From Jejuia sp043557195 (GTDB lineage Bacteria; Bacteroidota; Bacteroidia; Flavobacteriales; Flavobacteriaceae), in assembly GCA_043557195.1 (NCBI GenBank), contig CP121314.1:3844001-3908000 (forward strand): DNA of 64,000 nt. Reading direction: 5' to 3'. The notes beneath the pieces are model-generated. The model saw only the letters and a list, made by a program, of their open reading frames with translations. It ran no database searches and was not told the DNA's origin. Of this stretch, positions 24,175-31,356 are shown piece after piece. Both the position numbers and the translations under genes were made by a program. Every line of letters begins with the position of its first letter. The first letter of the stretch is position 1.

Positions 24175-24831
24175 TTAGTTCATATGAAACTTTTCTTTAA
24201 ACAAAAATTTACCCAAATCTATAACGCTTTTTAAAGGCGCAATATCCAGTACATCAAAAGTGGTGTTTACTGATTTTTCAATAAAAATATCAGTTTTCTC
24301 GAAGGATACCGATGTATCATCAATCCAAAATTTCATGGTTAATAACAATTGTAACCAAGCAGATTCCTTTAAAGCATTATCTTGAATTTTTTCTAGTTGC
24401 TCTTGTTTAATGTCTAGCATTTGGATACCTAATTCACTCACATATTGTGTAAAGTGTTTTTTTAAGCCAGAAAGCATCTTTAAGCCTTTTAGGTCTGTTT
24501 TGTATTTATCTAAAACATGCTTTACATAACTTCTGTTTGCCGTAAGATTTTCAAAAAGGGTGTAGTAAAAACTTAAAAGTTTATTTCTAGCATCAAATAT
24601 TTTATAGTCCTCACTTTTATATAATGCATTTATTGAATTTGTGAAAAACGCTTCAAAAATGCCTTTTTCAATAGCTTCAAATGAAGCAAAGTATTCGTAG
24701 AATTTAGCTTCTTCAAAATTGTTCATTTTGGCAAAAGCAAATACCGTTTTAGGATTAGCATCATGCTCCAACACATAATCCATGTACCAAGTGAGAATAT
24801 CGTTTTTAGAAACTGACTTTTTCTTCGCCAT
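24175..24831 (-). CDS. TetR-like transcriptional regulator
   Basis: The 218-residue protein has an N-terminal three-helix DNA-binding region (SKNDILTWYMDYVLEHDAN, then FAFAKMNNFEEAKFYEYFASFEAIEKGIFEAF) resembling a divergent TetR helix-turn-helix, and an all-helical C-terminal ligand-binding domain like the bacterial TetR_C type found with ABC1 genes in flavobacteria. As first gene of operon A it may regulate its own promoter and that of operon B, since both carry the same inverted repeat; this is untested. It is transcribed divergently from arsR. Confidence 0.75.
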   Translation of the reverse strand: MAKKKSVSKNDILTWYMDYVLEHDANPKTVFAFAKMNNFEEAKFYEYFASFEAIEKGIFEAFFTNSINALYKSEDYKIFDARNKLLSFYYTLFENLTANRSYVKHVLDKYKTDLKGLKMLSGLKKHFTQYVSELGIQMLDIKQEQLEKIQDNALKESAWLQLLLTMKFWIDDTSVSFEKTDIFIEKSVNTTFDVLDIAPLKSVIDLGKFLFKEKFHMN

Positions 24832-24849
24832 AATAATTATTATTTATGG

Positions 24850-24892
24850 TAAAGATACAAAATGTTTAACAAAAACTACAAAAAGTTAAACA
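24850..24892 (-). promoter_or_regulatory. Promoter with long-spaced inverted repeat, operon A
   Basis: TGTTTAAC (24863-24870) and GTTAAACA (24885-24892) repeat the arrangement at 16279-16308 exactly, including the 14-bp spacer. The minus-strand -7 box TATCTTTA (24850-24857) departs from TAnnTTTG only in the last base and is at the same distance from the repeat. The 16-base block ATACAAAATGTTTAAC is identical in both promoters. Confidence 0.65.
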
Positions 24893-24982
24893 AAAATAAA
24901 TATGATGTTATAATATTTAATTATAGTTGACCAAAGAATATGATTAAAAATAAGAAGAAAACGTTTAAACTTTTAACTATTA

Positions 24983-24998
24983 ATCGTAATATTGCGAT
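24983..24998 (+). promoter_or_regulatory. ArsR operator
   Basis: ATCGTAATATTGCGAT is a near-perfect palindrome (one mismatched pair, T/G) 19 bp before the arsR start. The form ATCGYAATATTRCGAT is what is expected for ArsR/SmtB repressors of Bacteroidetes, so it should be the autoregulatory site of the arsR-acr3 transcript. Confidence 0.65.
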
Positions 24999-25017
24999 AG
25001 AGTAAAAAATATTAATT

Positions 25018-25350
25018 ATGGGACTAACCAAAAACGAAATTTTTAACGACCAACAAAATCAAATTGCGCTCTTTGCAAAGGTCTTTGGCCATCCCGCAAG
25101 GGTTGCAATTCTTCAACATTTATTTAAAATTAATGCTTGTGTCTGTGGAGATTTGGTAAATGAAATAGGATTGGCTCAACCAACAATTTCACAACATCTT
25201 AAGGAGCTAAAACAGTTAGGCTTAGTTAAGGGAAATGTTGAAGGAACAAGCGTTTGCTATTGTATCGATGAGGAAAACTGGAATATGATGAAAACTGTTA
25301 TGTCCAAATTTCTAAATCAGGACCTAACACACAAGCAAGAGTGTTGCTAA
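25018..25350 (+). CDS. arsR: ArsR family metalloregulator
   Basis: This 110-residue winged-helix repressor is released from DNA by arsenite or antimonite. The helix-turn-helix is at about residues 45-72 (GDLVNEIGLAQPTISQHLKELKQLGLV). The metal-binding cysteines Cys41 and Cys43 (ACVCGDL) have the ArsR arrangement, and two further cysteines end the protein (QECC, 109-110). It precedes the acr3 gene by 64 bp and has a palindromic operator upstream, so it represses this pair. Confidence 0.93.
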   Translation: MGLTKNEIFNDQQNQIALFAKVFGHPARVAILQHLFKINACVCGDLVNEIGLAQPTISQHLKELKQLGLVKGNVEGTSVCYCIDEENWNMMKTVMSKFLNQDLTHKQECC

Positions 25351-25414
25351 GAACTCTAACTATTCATACTACTTACTAAAATTAATAAATATCCTTTAAA
25401 TAAACATATAATAA

Positions 25415-26461
25415 ATGGCATCAAAAAAATTAAGTTTTCTCGATAGAAATTTAACGCTTTGGATTTTTATTGCTATGGCAATTGGAGTTGGTATTGGTTA
25501 TTTCATGCCAACTTTACCAAACTTCATCAACTCATTTAGTACTGGAACAACTAATATCCCAATTGCCATAGGTTTGATTTTGATGATGTATCCGCCTCTA
25601 GCAAAGGTGAATTACTCACTACTGCCAAAAGTTTTTAAAAACACCAAAATCCTATCTATTTCCCTTATTTTGAATTGGATAATTGGGCCTATTTTGATGT
25701 TTGTGTTGGCCATTACATTCTTACGAGATTATCCTGAATATATGGTTGGATTAATTTTAATTGGTTTGGCACGCTGCATTGCAATGGTTTTGGTATGGAA
25801 CGACCTTGCAGAAGGCAGTAGTGAATATGGGGCAGGATTAGTGGCATTAAATAGTATTTTTCAAGTTTTTGCATACAGTTTTTATGCGTGGATTTTTATA
25901 ACTATTCTTCCTCCGTATTTTGGGTTTGAAGGCGCTATTGTTGATATTTCAATAGGTACAATAGCGGAAAGTGTAGCTATTTATCTAGGTATTCCTTTTA
26001 TTATGGGCATATTGAGTAGATTAATTTTGGTAAAATTAAAGGGTGAAGCTTGGTACACCCAGAAATTTATACCCTCCATTTCACCTCTCACGTTAATTGC
26101 CTTGTTATTTACCATTATCGTGATGTTCTCACTAAAAGGAGAATTGATTGTTGAAATACCAATAGATGTTCTAATAATAGCCATTCCACTTTTAATTTAT
26201 TTTACGCTTATGTTTATTATCGGCTTTTTCTTTACCAAAGCCATGGGAGCAGAGTATGACAAAACAGCGTCAGTAGCTTTTACAGCAGCAGGAAATAACT
26301 TTGAATTAGCCATTGCAGTTGCTATTGCCGTTTTTGGGCTAAATTCAGGACAAGCCTTTGCAGGTGTTATTGGACCATTGGTTGAAGTTCCTGCTTTGAT
26401 TTTATTAGTTAGGGTTTCCTTTTGGCTACGGAAAAAATATTACGCTAAAGTTAGTGTTTAG
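25415..26461 (+). CDS. acr3: Arsenite efflux transporter, ACR3 family
   Basis: This inner-membrane arsenite carrier has about ten transmembrane helices and 348 residues. The essential cysteine is Cys121 in LIGLARCIAMVLVWNDLA, a hallmark of ACR3, and the glutamate region is FTAAGNNFELAIAVAIAVFG. It lies downstream of arsR in the same transcript. No arsenate reductase (arsC) gene is present next to it, so the pair handles arsenite directly, or arsenate reduction is encoded elsewhere. Confidence 0.95.
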   Translation: MASKKLSFLDRNLTLWIFIAMAIGVGIGYFMPTLPNFINSFSTGTTNIPIAIGLILMMYPPLAKVNYSLLPKVFKNTKILSISLILNWIIGPILMFVLAITFLRDYPEYMVGLILIGLARCIAMVLVWNDLAEGSSEYGAGLVALNSIFQVFAYSFYAWIFITILPPYFGFEGAIVDISIGTIAESVAIYLGIPFIMGILSRLILVKLKGEAWYTQKFIPSISPLTLIALLFTIIVMFSLKGELIVEIPIDVLIIAIPLLIYFTLMFIIGFFFTKAMGAEYDKTASVAFTAAGNNFELAIAVAIAVFGLNSGQAFAGVIGPLVEVPALILLVRVSFWLRKKYYAKVSV

Positions 26462-26555
26462 AGCAATACATGTTTTTTTATTTGAAACATTTTATATTGA
26501 CCATCCAAAAAAATACTGACGTATATTTAGAGAAGCTACTATAGTACGCTGGCTT

Positions 26556-26640
26556 GCGTTAGGGATTGAGGCATTTGCTGAAGCTCCTCGACGCAGGAGA
26601 GAGCGACTGCCGAAAGCCCGACCCCTTGTGGGTAACGCCC
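26556..26640 (-). repeat. REP-like dispersed repeat, copy 2
   Basis: This 85-bp element in reverse orientation runs from GCGTTAGGGATTG to GGGTAACGCCC with an inner CCTCGACGCAGGAG segment. It is closest to copy 4 (34792-34876), sharing GCCCGACCCCTTG and the two ends. It lies in the 292-bp gap between acr3 and the DUF2911 gene; the rest of the gap shows no gene. Confidence 0.7.
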
Positions 26641-26753
26641 AAAATAATATCAAGCAAAGATACAACGTCTTATTTTAAGCTTTTGTTAACAATTCCCGAT
26701 TTTTTAATAGTTAATTTTAGCTGATAAAACCTAATTATTAATAACTACAAAAC

Positions 26754-27602
26754 ATGAAAAAATTACTATTACTATTTATGACTTGCGCTACAGTTTATGC
26801 TGTACAAGCGCAAATAACCACGCCACAACCGAGTCCAGCTGCGAAATTAGAGCAAAAAGTAGGATTAACAGATGTCACAATTGAATACTCTAGACCTAGT
26901 GTAAAGGGACGTAAAATTTTTGGTGGATTAGTGCCTTATGGCGAAATGTGGAGAACAGGAGCTAATAAAAACACCATTGTTACATTTAGTACCGATGCTA
27001 CAGTAGATGGACAAACACTAAAAGCAGGATCTTACTCAGTTTTCACGAAACCAGGTGAAGAAAACTGGGAAGTTTATTTTTACACTGACACCGAAAATTG
27101 GGGTACGCCACAAAATTGGGATGATAGCAAAGTAGCTGCTAAAACTACTGTAAAGTCTTACCCAATTCCATTTAACGTTGAAACCTACGCTATGGACATT
27201 AATAATATTACCAATAGTGGTGGACATTTAGAATTTATTTGGGAAAAAACTTATGCGGCTGTACCTTTTACAGTACCTACCGACGATGCGGTATTAAAAA
27301 GTATTAGCAACGTAATGGGTGGACCAAGCGTAAACGATTATTTCTCGGCTGCTCAGTATTATTTACAGGAAAATAAAGATATCCAAAAAGCTAAGACATG
27401 GATTGATACGGCTATAGATATGACAAAGGATAAGCCACGTTTTTGGATGTTGCGTTTACAATCGCTTGTTCACGCTAAAGCTGGGGAGACTAAAAGTGCT
27501 ATTGCTGCTGCAAAACACTCTTTAGAGCTTGCAGAAAAGGCTGGCAACAAAGGTTATGTAAAAATGAATAAAGATTCTTTAAAAGAGTGGGGAGCAATGT
27601 AA
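26754..27602 (+). CDS. Secreted DUF2911 protein
   Basis: A signal peptide (MKKLLLLFMTCATVYAVQAQ) precedes a DUF2911 domain at about residues 30-175 (PSPAAKLEQKVGLTDVTIEYSRP, GRKIFGGLVPYGEMWRTGAN, LKAGSYSVFT). The C-terminal 95 residues are helical with TPR-like repeats (YYLQENKDIQKAKTWIDTAIDM, AIAAAKHSLELAEKAGN). DUF2911 proteins are periplasmic and common in Bacteroidetes; the function is unknown. It is monocistronic and followed by a good terminator. Confidence 0.88.
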   Translation: MKKLLLLFMTCATVYAVQAQITTPQPSPAAKLEQKVGLTDVTIEYSRPSVKGRKIFGGLVPYGEMWRTGANKNTIVTFSTDATVDGQTLKAGSYSVFTKPGEENWEVYFYTDTENWGTPQNWDDSKVAAKTTVKSYPIPFNVETYAMDINNITNSGGHLEFIWEKTYAAVPFTVPTDDAVLKSISNVMGGPSVNDYFSAAQYYLQENKDIQKAKTWIDTAIDMTKDKPRFWMLRLQSLVHAKAGETKSAIAAAKHSLELAEKAGNKGYVKMNKDSLKEWGAM

Positions 27603-27643
27603 TGCTTTGACCTATTAGAGTTTTAGATTATTATATAATTTAG

Positions 27644-27673
27644 AAGAGCGCAGCTAATTGTAGTTGCGCTCTT
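27644..27673 (+). terminator. Intrinsic terminator of the DUF2911 gene
   Basis: AAGAGCGCAGCTA pairs with TAGTTGCGCTCTT (one G-U pair) around a 4-nt loop and is followed by TTTATTTT. It lies 42 bp after the stop. Confidence 0.8.
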
Positions 27674-27681
27674 TTTATTTT

Positions 27682-27768
27682 GGGCGTTACCCTTTGGGTC
27701 GCGCTTTCCAATAAAAGTTTTGGCTCGATGCACGCCTCGCCAAAAGCTACCGCTACAATCGCTAACGC
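27682..27768 (+). repeat. REP-like dispersed repeat, copy 3
   Basis: This 87-bp copy runs from GGGCGTTACCC to CAATCGCTAACGC. The inner hairpin pairs AGTTTTGGC with GCCAAAAGCT. It is the near twin of copy 1 (10354-10440), and directly follows the DUF2911 terminator in the space between two convergent genes. Confidence 0.7.
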
Positions 27769-27797
27769 GGGTGTTTGCGTAAGCCATTTCTAAATCA

Positions 27798-27998
27798 TCA
27801 ATCAGTGTCTTCTAGAAAAAACAGTTTCTCAACTGGCTGGTTAAAAAGCTTAGCTATTTTTAAGGAAAGCACCGTGGAGGGTACATATTTATTCTTTTCC
27901 ATAGCATTAATGGTTTGCCTACTCACTCCAATTTTTTCAGCTAAATCCGCTTGGGTCATATCATGTATGGCACGTTGTACTTTTATACTATTCTTCAT
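27798..27998 (-). CDS. XRE family helix-turn-helix regulator
   Basis: The 66-residue single-domain Cro/CI-like protein has the helix-turn-helix TQADLAEKIGVSRQTINAMEKNKYVPS at about residues 14-40 and a short C-terminal FNQPVEKLFFLED. This form is typical of small regulators paired with a membrane protein. It overlaps the upstream membrane gene by 11 bp and probably controls that promoter. Confidence 0.9.
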   Translation of the reverse strand: MKNSIKVQRAIHDMTQADLAEKIGVSRQTINAMEKNKYVPSTVLSLKIAKLFNQPVEKLFFLEDTD

Positions 27999-28455
27999 CG
28001 CTCCTAGATTTAAGTTTTAAGAAATTAAAGCGAAAGATGTAGAACAGTATGGGAGTAAACATATTAAAAACCAAAATGTGAAAAAATGTAATATCGTAAA
28101 CACAAATTACGGCTAGAACTAAAATAAGGTAATTCACAATTAAAGCCCACACCAGAGAATCTTTTCTAAGTTTATTAATGAATTCGTCCTCAACCTTTTC
28201 TTTTGAGAATGCCACCAGCATACCGCCTAAAATAATGAGAAGACATGCTAATTCATCAAAAAGACTGTTTTCTGTAGTTTGGAAAAACCCTGGTGCGCCC
28301 GAAAAAGGTTCATTGTAAAGCGCTATTACTTTGAAGCTGAACCAATCCACTTCGTACGATTTCATCAATGTAATAGTACCTAATATTAAACCTATCAGGA
28401 GTAGTATCCACCCTATAATTTTCCATTTTTTTGGTAATAAATAATTTGTTTTCAT
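27988..28455 (-). CDS. Four-helix membrane protein of unknown function
   Basis: The 155-residue protein has four hydrophobic segments at about residues 11-30, 67-82, 99-118 and 122-142, with no recognised catalytic motif. The order (membrane protein, then an overlapping small XRE gene) is a recurrent bacterial pair in which the regulator controls expression of the membrane protein. The function is unknown. A good promoter with an inverted repeat in its spacer lies upstream. Confidence 0.75.
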   Translation of the reverse strand: MKTNYLLPKKWKIIGWILLLIGLILGTITLMKSYEVDWFSFKVIALYNEPFSGAPGFFQTTENSLFDELACLLIILGGMLVAFSKEKVEDEFINKLRKDSLVWALIVNYLILVLAVICVYDITFFHILVFNMFTPILFYIFRFNFLKLKSRSDEE

Positions 28456-28494
28456 AACTGTTCGTTTTAAAATTGATTATTAAGATTGATAATA

Positions 28495-28526
28495 CAAAAG
28501 TAAAACAAACTTTACATTTAGACAAA
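28495..28526 (-). promoter_or_regulatory. Promoter with inverted repeat, membrane protein-XRE operon
   Basis: On the minus strand a -33 TTTG (28523-28526) and a full-match -7 box TACTTTTG (28495-28502) are separated by 20 bp. The inverted repeat GTAAA-ACAAAC-TTTAC (28500-28515) lies in the spacer and touches the -7 box, which suits autoregulation by the XRE protein. Confidence 0.55.
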
Positions 28527-28569
28527 TAAAAATTACTTTAAGTCGTAAATTTTAGACTTTTAGATGCTT

Positions 28570-29559
28570 TTAATATTGTAAATTGATGAGTGACCGAACA
28601 TGGTCCAAGGTCTTGATAAGCTGTTCACTAAAGGCAAATGTCATTACATCGCTTTCAGTTTTTTCTTGCCTTAGAAGTTCATTAAAATGGATAGCTTCAT
28701 AATTATATCCTATGGTATTGTAACCAAAATCTAAAGTTTCAGGCGTACCGTTTTCTGGAATTAAAGTTACCGTTGTAGGCATGTGAAACATACTCTTTAT
28801 TTTTATAGTACCACATTCGCAATAGAATATAGCTTCTGTTCCAGTATCTTCAACTAACGTACTTTTCAAATAGGCTTTTACATCATTGTCATATTCAAAA
28901 ACAATATCACATGAAGAATCAGCACCATTTTCAAAATAAGAGGCTTTGGCTTCTATGTTTTTTGGAATACCAAGAGTGGATAGGGCTGCAAAAATTGGGT
29001 AGATGCCTATATCTAATAAGCTACCACCTCCAAGCGATTTATTGAATAAACGGGACGAATTATCAAAAGCACGGTAAAACCCAAAGTCTGCTTCTAATTT
29101 TATAACTTCTCCAAACATTTTGTCTTCTAAAGCTTTTAAAACATATTGGTAATGTGGTAGAAAGTATGTCCAAAGGGCTTCCATCAGCAATACATCTTTT
29201 GCTTTGGCTGTTGATATCATTTTTGATACTTCATCATAATTCATAGCAAAAGGCTTTTCACATAAAACGGCAATACCATGCTCTAAACAAAGCAACGTAT
29301 TTTCCATGTGAAGTGCATGAGGCGTAGCAATATATACAGCATCAATATTTGTATCTTTAGCTAAAGCTTCGTAGCTATCAAAAGCGGTTACTGCCGAATA
29401 CTTATCAGCAAATGCATCTGCTTTATCTTGGTTTCTGGAAGCAACAGCATATAATTTTGCGCCTTCAATAGTTAATAAATCGGTTGCAAATTTATGAGCG
29501 ATATTCCCAAGCCCTATGATGCCCCAGTTAATGGTTTTAGGTAGTTGTTGGTTGGTCAT
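28570..29559 (-). CDS. Gfo/Idh/MocA family oxidoreductase
   Basis: The 329-residue NAD(P)-dependent enzyme acts on sugars, inositols or related polyols. The Rossmann motif is WGIIGLGNIAHKFATDLL at about residues 12-29, the cofactor/catalytic EKPFAMNYDE near residue 97, and the C-terminal alpha/beta domain has GGGSLLDIGIYPIFAAL near 177. It overlaps the symporter gene upstream by 23 bp. The substrate is unknown; with a PIG-L deacetylase and a symporter in the same transcript, use of an N-acetylated or acylated sugar derivative is possible. Confidence 0.9.
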   Translation of the reverse strand: MTNQQLPKTINWGIIGLGNIAHKFATDLLTIEGAKLYAVASRNQDKADAFADKYSAVTAFDSYEALAKDTNIDAVYIATPHALHMENTLLCLEHGIAVLCEKPFAMNYDEVSKMISTAKAKDVLLMEALWTYFLPHYQYVLKALEDKMFGEVIKLEADFGFYRAFDNSSRLFNKSLGGGSLLDIGIYPIFAALSTLGIPKNIEAKASYFENGADSSCDIVFEYDNDVKAYLKSTLVEDTGTEAIFYCECGTIKIKSMFHMPTTVTLIPENGTPETLDFGYNTIGYNYEAIHFNELLRQEKTESDVMTFAFSEQLIKTLDHVRSLINLQY

Positions 29560-31246
29560 TTTTAAATAATGTTTGAAGTAAACATGCTATAAAAATAACA
29601 ATAATACAACCAACAAAGTTTAACCATAAAAATGGAAGGTTAATATAGTCGTATTCATCAAGCAAATAAAGACCAATTACTAAAAATTGTGTAATTAAAG
29701 CGCCTATAAAAACAGCATTGCCTTTCACGAATTTAAAGAAGAATGCCAATAGAAATATACCAAGGACGTTACCGTAAAATATAGATCCGATAATGTTTAC
29801 AAGTTGAATTAAATTCTCTGCAAGGTTTGCTACACAAGCTACACCAATAGCCATAATACCCCAGCCAAATGTGAACCATCTTGAAGCTTTTACCATTTCT
29901 TCTTCGGTTTTTTCGGAGACATTTCTCTTATATAAATCCATGGTTGTGGTTGAGCCCAACGCGTTTAATTCACTCGCTGTACTAGACATAGCAGCACTTA
30001 AAATAACAGCTAATAATAAACCGATGAGTCCGCGAGGGAGGTTATTCAAAATAAAATGAATAAACACATAATCCTTATCGTTGCTTTCCACTTTAATATC
30101 TTGAAGTTCTCCAGCTTTATCAATTAAATCCCTAGCTTCTTGTCGTAGCTCTTCATTAGCAGCATTGGCAGCCGATATATATTTTGCCGCATCAGGATTA
30201 TCTGATTTGGTATAGGCTTCTATGATCTTTTGCTTATCTCTAAATATTTGTTGTTGTTCTACTTGTAGTTTTTTGTAGTCATCAGCATATTCAGAATTTA
30301 AAACTACTTCTGTTGCTGTAGGGTTAAAATTTACAGGTGCTTCATTAAATTGATAGAAGACAAACACCATAACACCAACCAACAAAATAAAAAATTGCAT
30401 AGGTACCTTTAATAGTCCATTAAAAATCAAACCCAATTGCATTTCTTTTACTGACTTTCCTGAAAGGTAACGTTGCACCTGACTTTGGTCTGTGCCAAAA
30501 TAAGAGAGCATCAAAAAGGTGCCACCAATAATACCACTCCAAAACGTATAGCGATTATTCAAATTAAAGGAAAAATCTAAAACTTCCATTTTACCACTGG
30601 CTCCTGCAATTTCTAGAGCTTTAGTAAACGTGATGTCCTGTGGTAATTTGTCAACGATTAAAAAGAACGCCACCAACATCCCAATAAAAATAACTACCAT
30701 TTGATGCTTTTGAGTTACGTTTACGGCTCTTGTACCACCAGAAACAGTATAGATAATTACTAAGAATCCGATAACAATATTCAGAGTTAGTAAGTCCCAA
30801 CCTAAAACAACTGATAAAATGATAGCAGGCGCAAAAATGGTAATACCTGCCGCTAAGCCACGTTGAATTAAAAATAAAATGGCTGCAAGAGTTCTTGTTT
30901 TTAAATCGAATCTATTCTCTAAAAATTCGTAGGCAGTATATACCTTTAAGCGGTGGTATAGAGGTATAAAAACCATACAAATGACAATCATCGCTATGGG
31001 CAATCCAAAATAAAACTGGACGAATCCCATACCGTCATTAAAAGCTTGTCCTGGCGTAGATAAAAACGTAATAGCACTGGCCTGAGTTGCCATGACAGAC
31101 AAACCAATTGTCCACCATTTTGAGGTGTTACCACCACGCAGATAGTCTTTTACATTTTTACTGCCACGCGTTTGTAATGTACCGTAAGTTACTATGGCAA
31201 TTAATGTAATGGCAAGTACCGTCCAATCTACCCAATTTAGCTGCAT
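29537..31246 (-). CDS. Sodium:solute symporter (SSS family)
   Basis: This inner-membrane sodium-coupled transporter has about 13-14 helices and 569 residues. The start WVDWTVLAITLIAIVTYG and the segment RGGNTSKWWTIGLSVMATQASAITFLSTPGQAFNDG near residues 38-73 are typical of SSS transporters for sugars or related compounds. A hydrophilic insertion at about residues 310-385 (VEQQQIFRDKQKIIEAY) is common in Bacteroidetes members. It starts 3 bp after a 34-residue membrane peptide gene and overlaps the Gfo/Idh gene. Confidence 0.92.
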   Translation of the reverse strand: MQLNWVDWTVLAITLIAIVTYGTLQTRGSKNVKDYLRGGNTSKWWTIGLSVMATQASAITFLSTPGQAFNDGMGFVQFYFGLPIAMIVICMVFIPLYHRLKVYTAYEFLENRFDLKTRTLAAILFLIQRGLAAGITIFAPAIILSVVLGWDLLTLNIVIGFLVIIYTVSGGTRAVNVTQKHQMVVIFIGMLVAFFLIVDKLPQDITFTKALEIAGASGKMEVLDFSFNLNNRYTFWSGIIGGTFLMLSYFGTDQSQVQRYLSGKSVKEMQLGLIFNGLLKVPMQFFILLVGVMVFVFYQFNEAPVNFNPTATEVVLNSEYADDYKKLQVEQQQIFRDKQKIIEAYTKSDNPDAAKYISAANAANEELRQEARDLIDKAGELQDIKVESNDKDYVFIHFILNNLPRGLIGLLLAVILSAAMSSTASELNALGSTTTMDLYKRNVSEKTEEEMVKASRWFTFGWGIMAIGVACVANLAENLIQLVNIIGSIFYGNVLGIFLLAFFFKFVKGNAVFIGALITQFLVIGLYLLDEYDYINLPFLWLNFVGCIIVIFIACLLQTLFKNDQPTTT

Positions 31247-31249
31247 ATC

Positions 31250-31354
31250 TTAAAAGGCTTGTGTGATGATGTAAAAGATGATGAAGTACAATGCATTAGC
31301 CACCAAAACTACGGTGTATAACTTACTCCATTTTTGCTTTGGTTTGTCGCTCAT
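31250..31354 (-). CDS. 34-residue single-helix membrane peptide beside the symporter
   Basis: The peptide reads MSDKPKQKWSKLYTVVLVA, then NALYFIIFYIITQAF. It has a basic N-terminus and one hydrophobic helix (residues 13-32). It starts 2 bp after the PIG-L stop and ends 3 bp before the symporter ATG, so it is tightly packed in the operon. Small peptides of this form accompany some SSS symporters in Bacteroidetes, and it may be an accessory subunit; that is inference. Confidence 0.6.
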   Translation of the reverse strand: MSDKPKQKWSKLYTVVLVANALYFIIFYIITQAF

Positions 31355-31356
31355 AT

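Noticed and set aside
24961..24976. GTTTAAAC and TTTTAAC near arsR, resembling the TGTTTAAC half-site
   Set aside because: The spacing and flanks of the shared promoter motif are absent; the AT-rich sequence makes such a match expected by chance.
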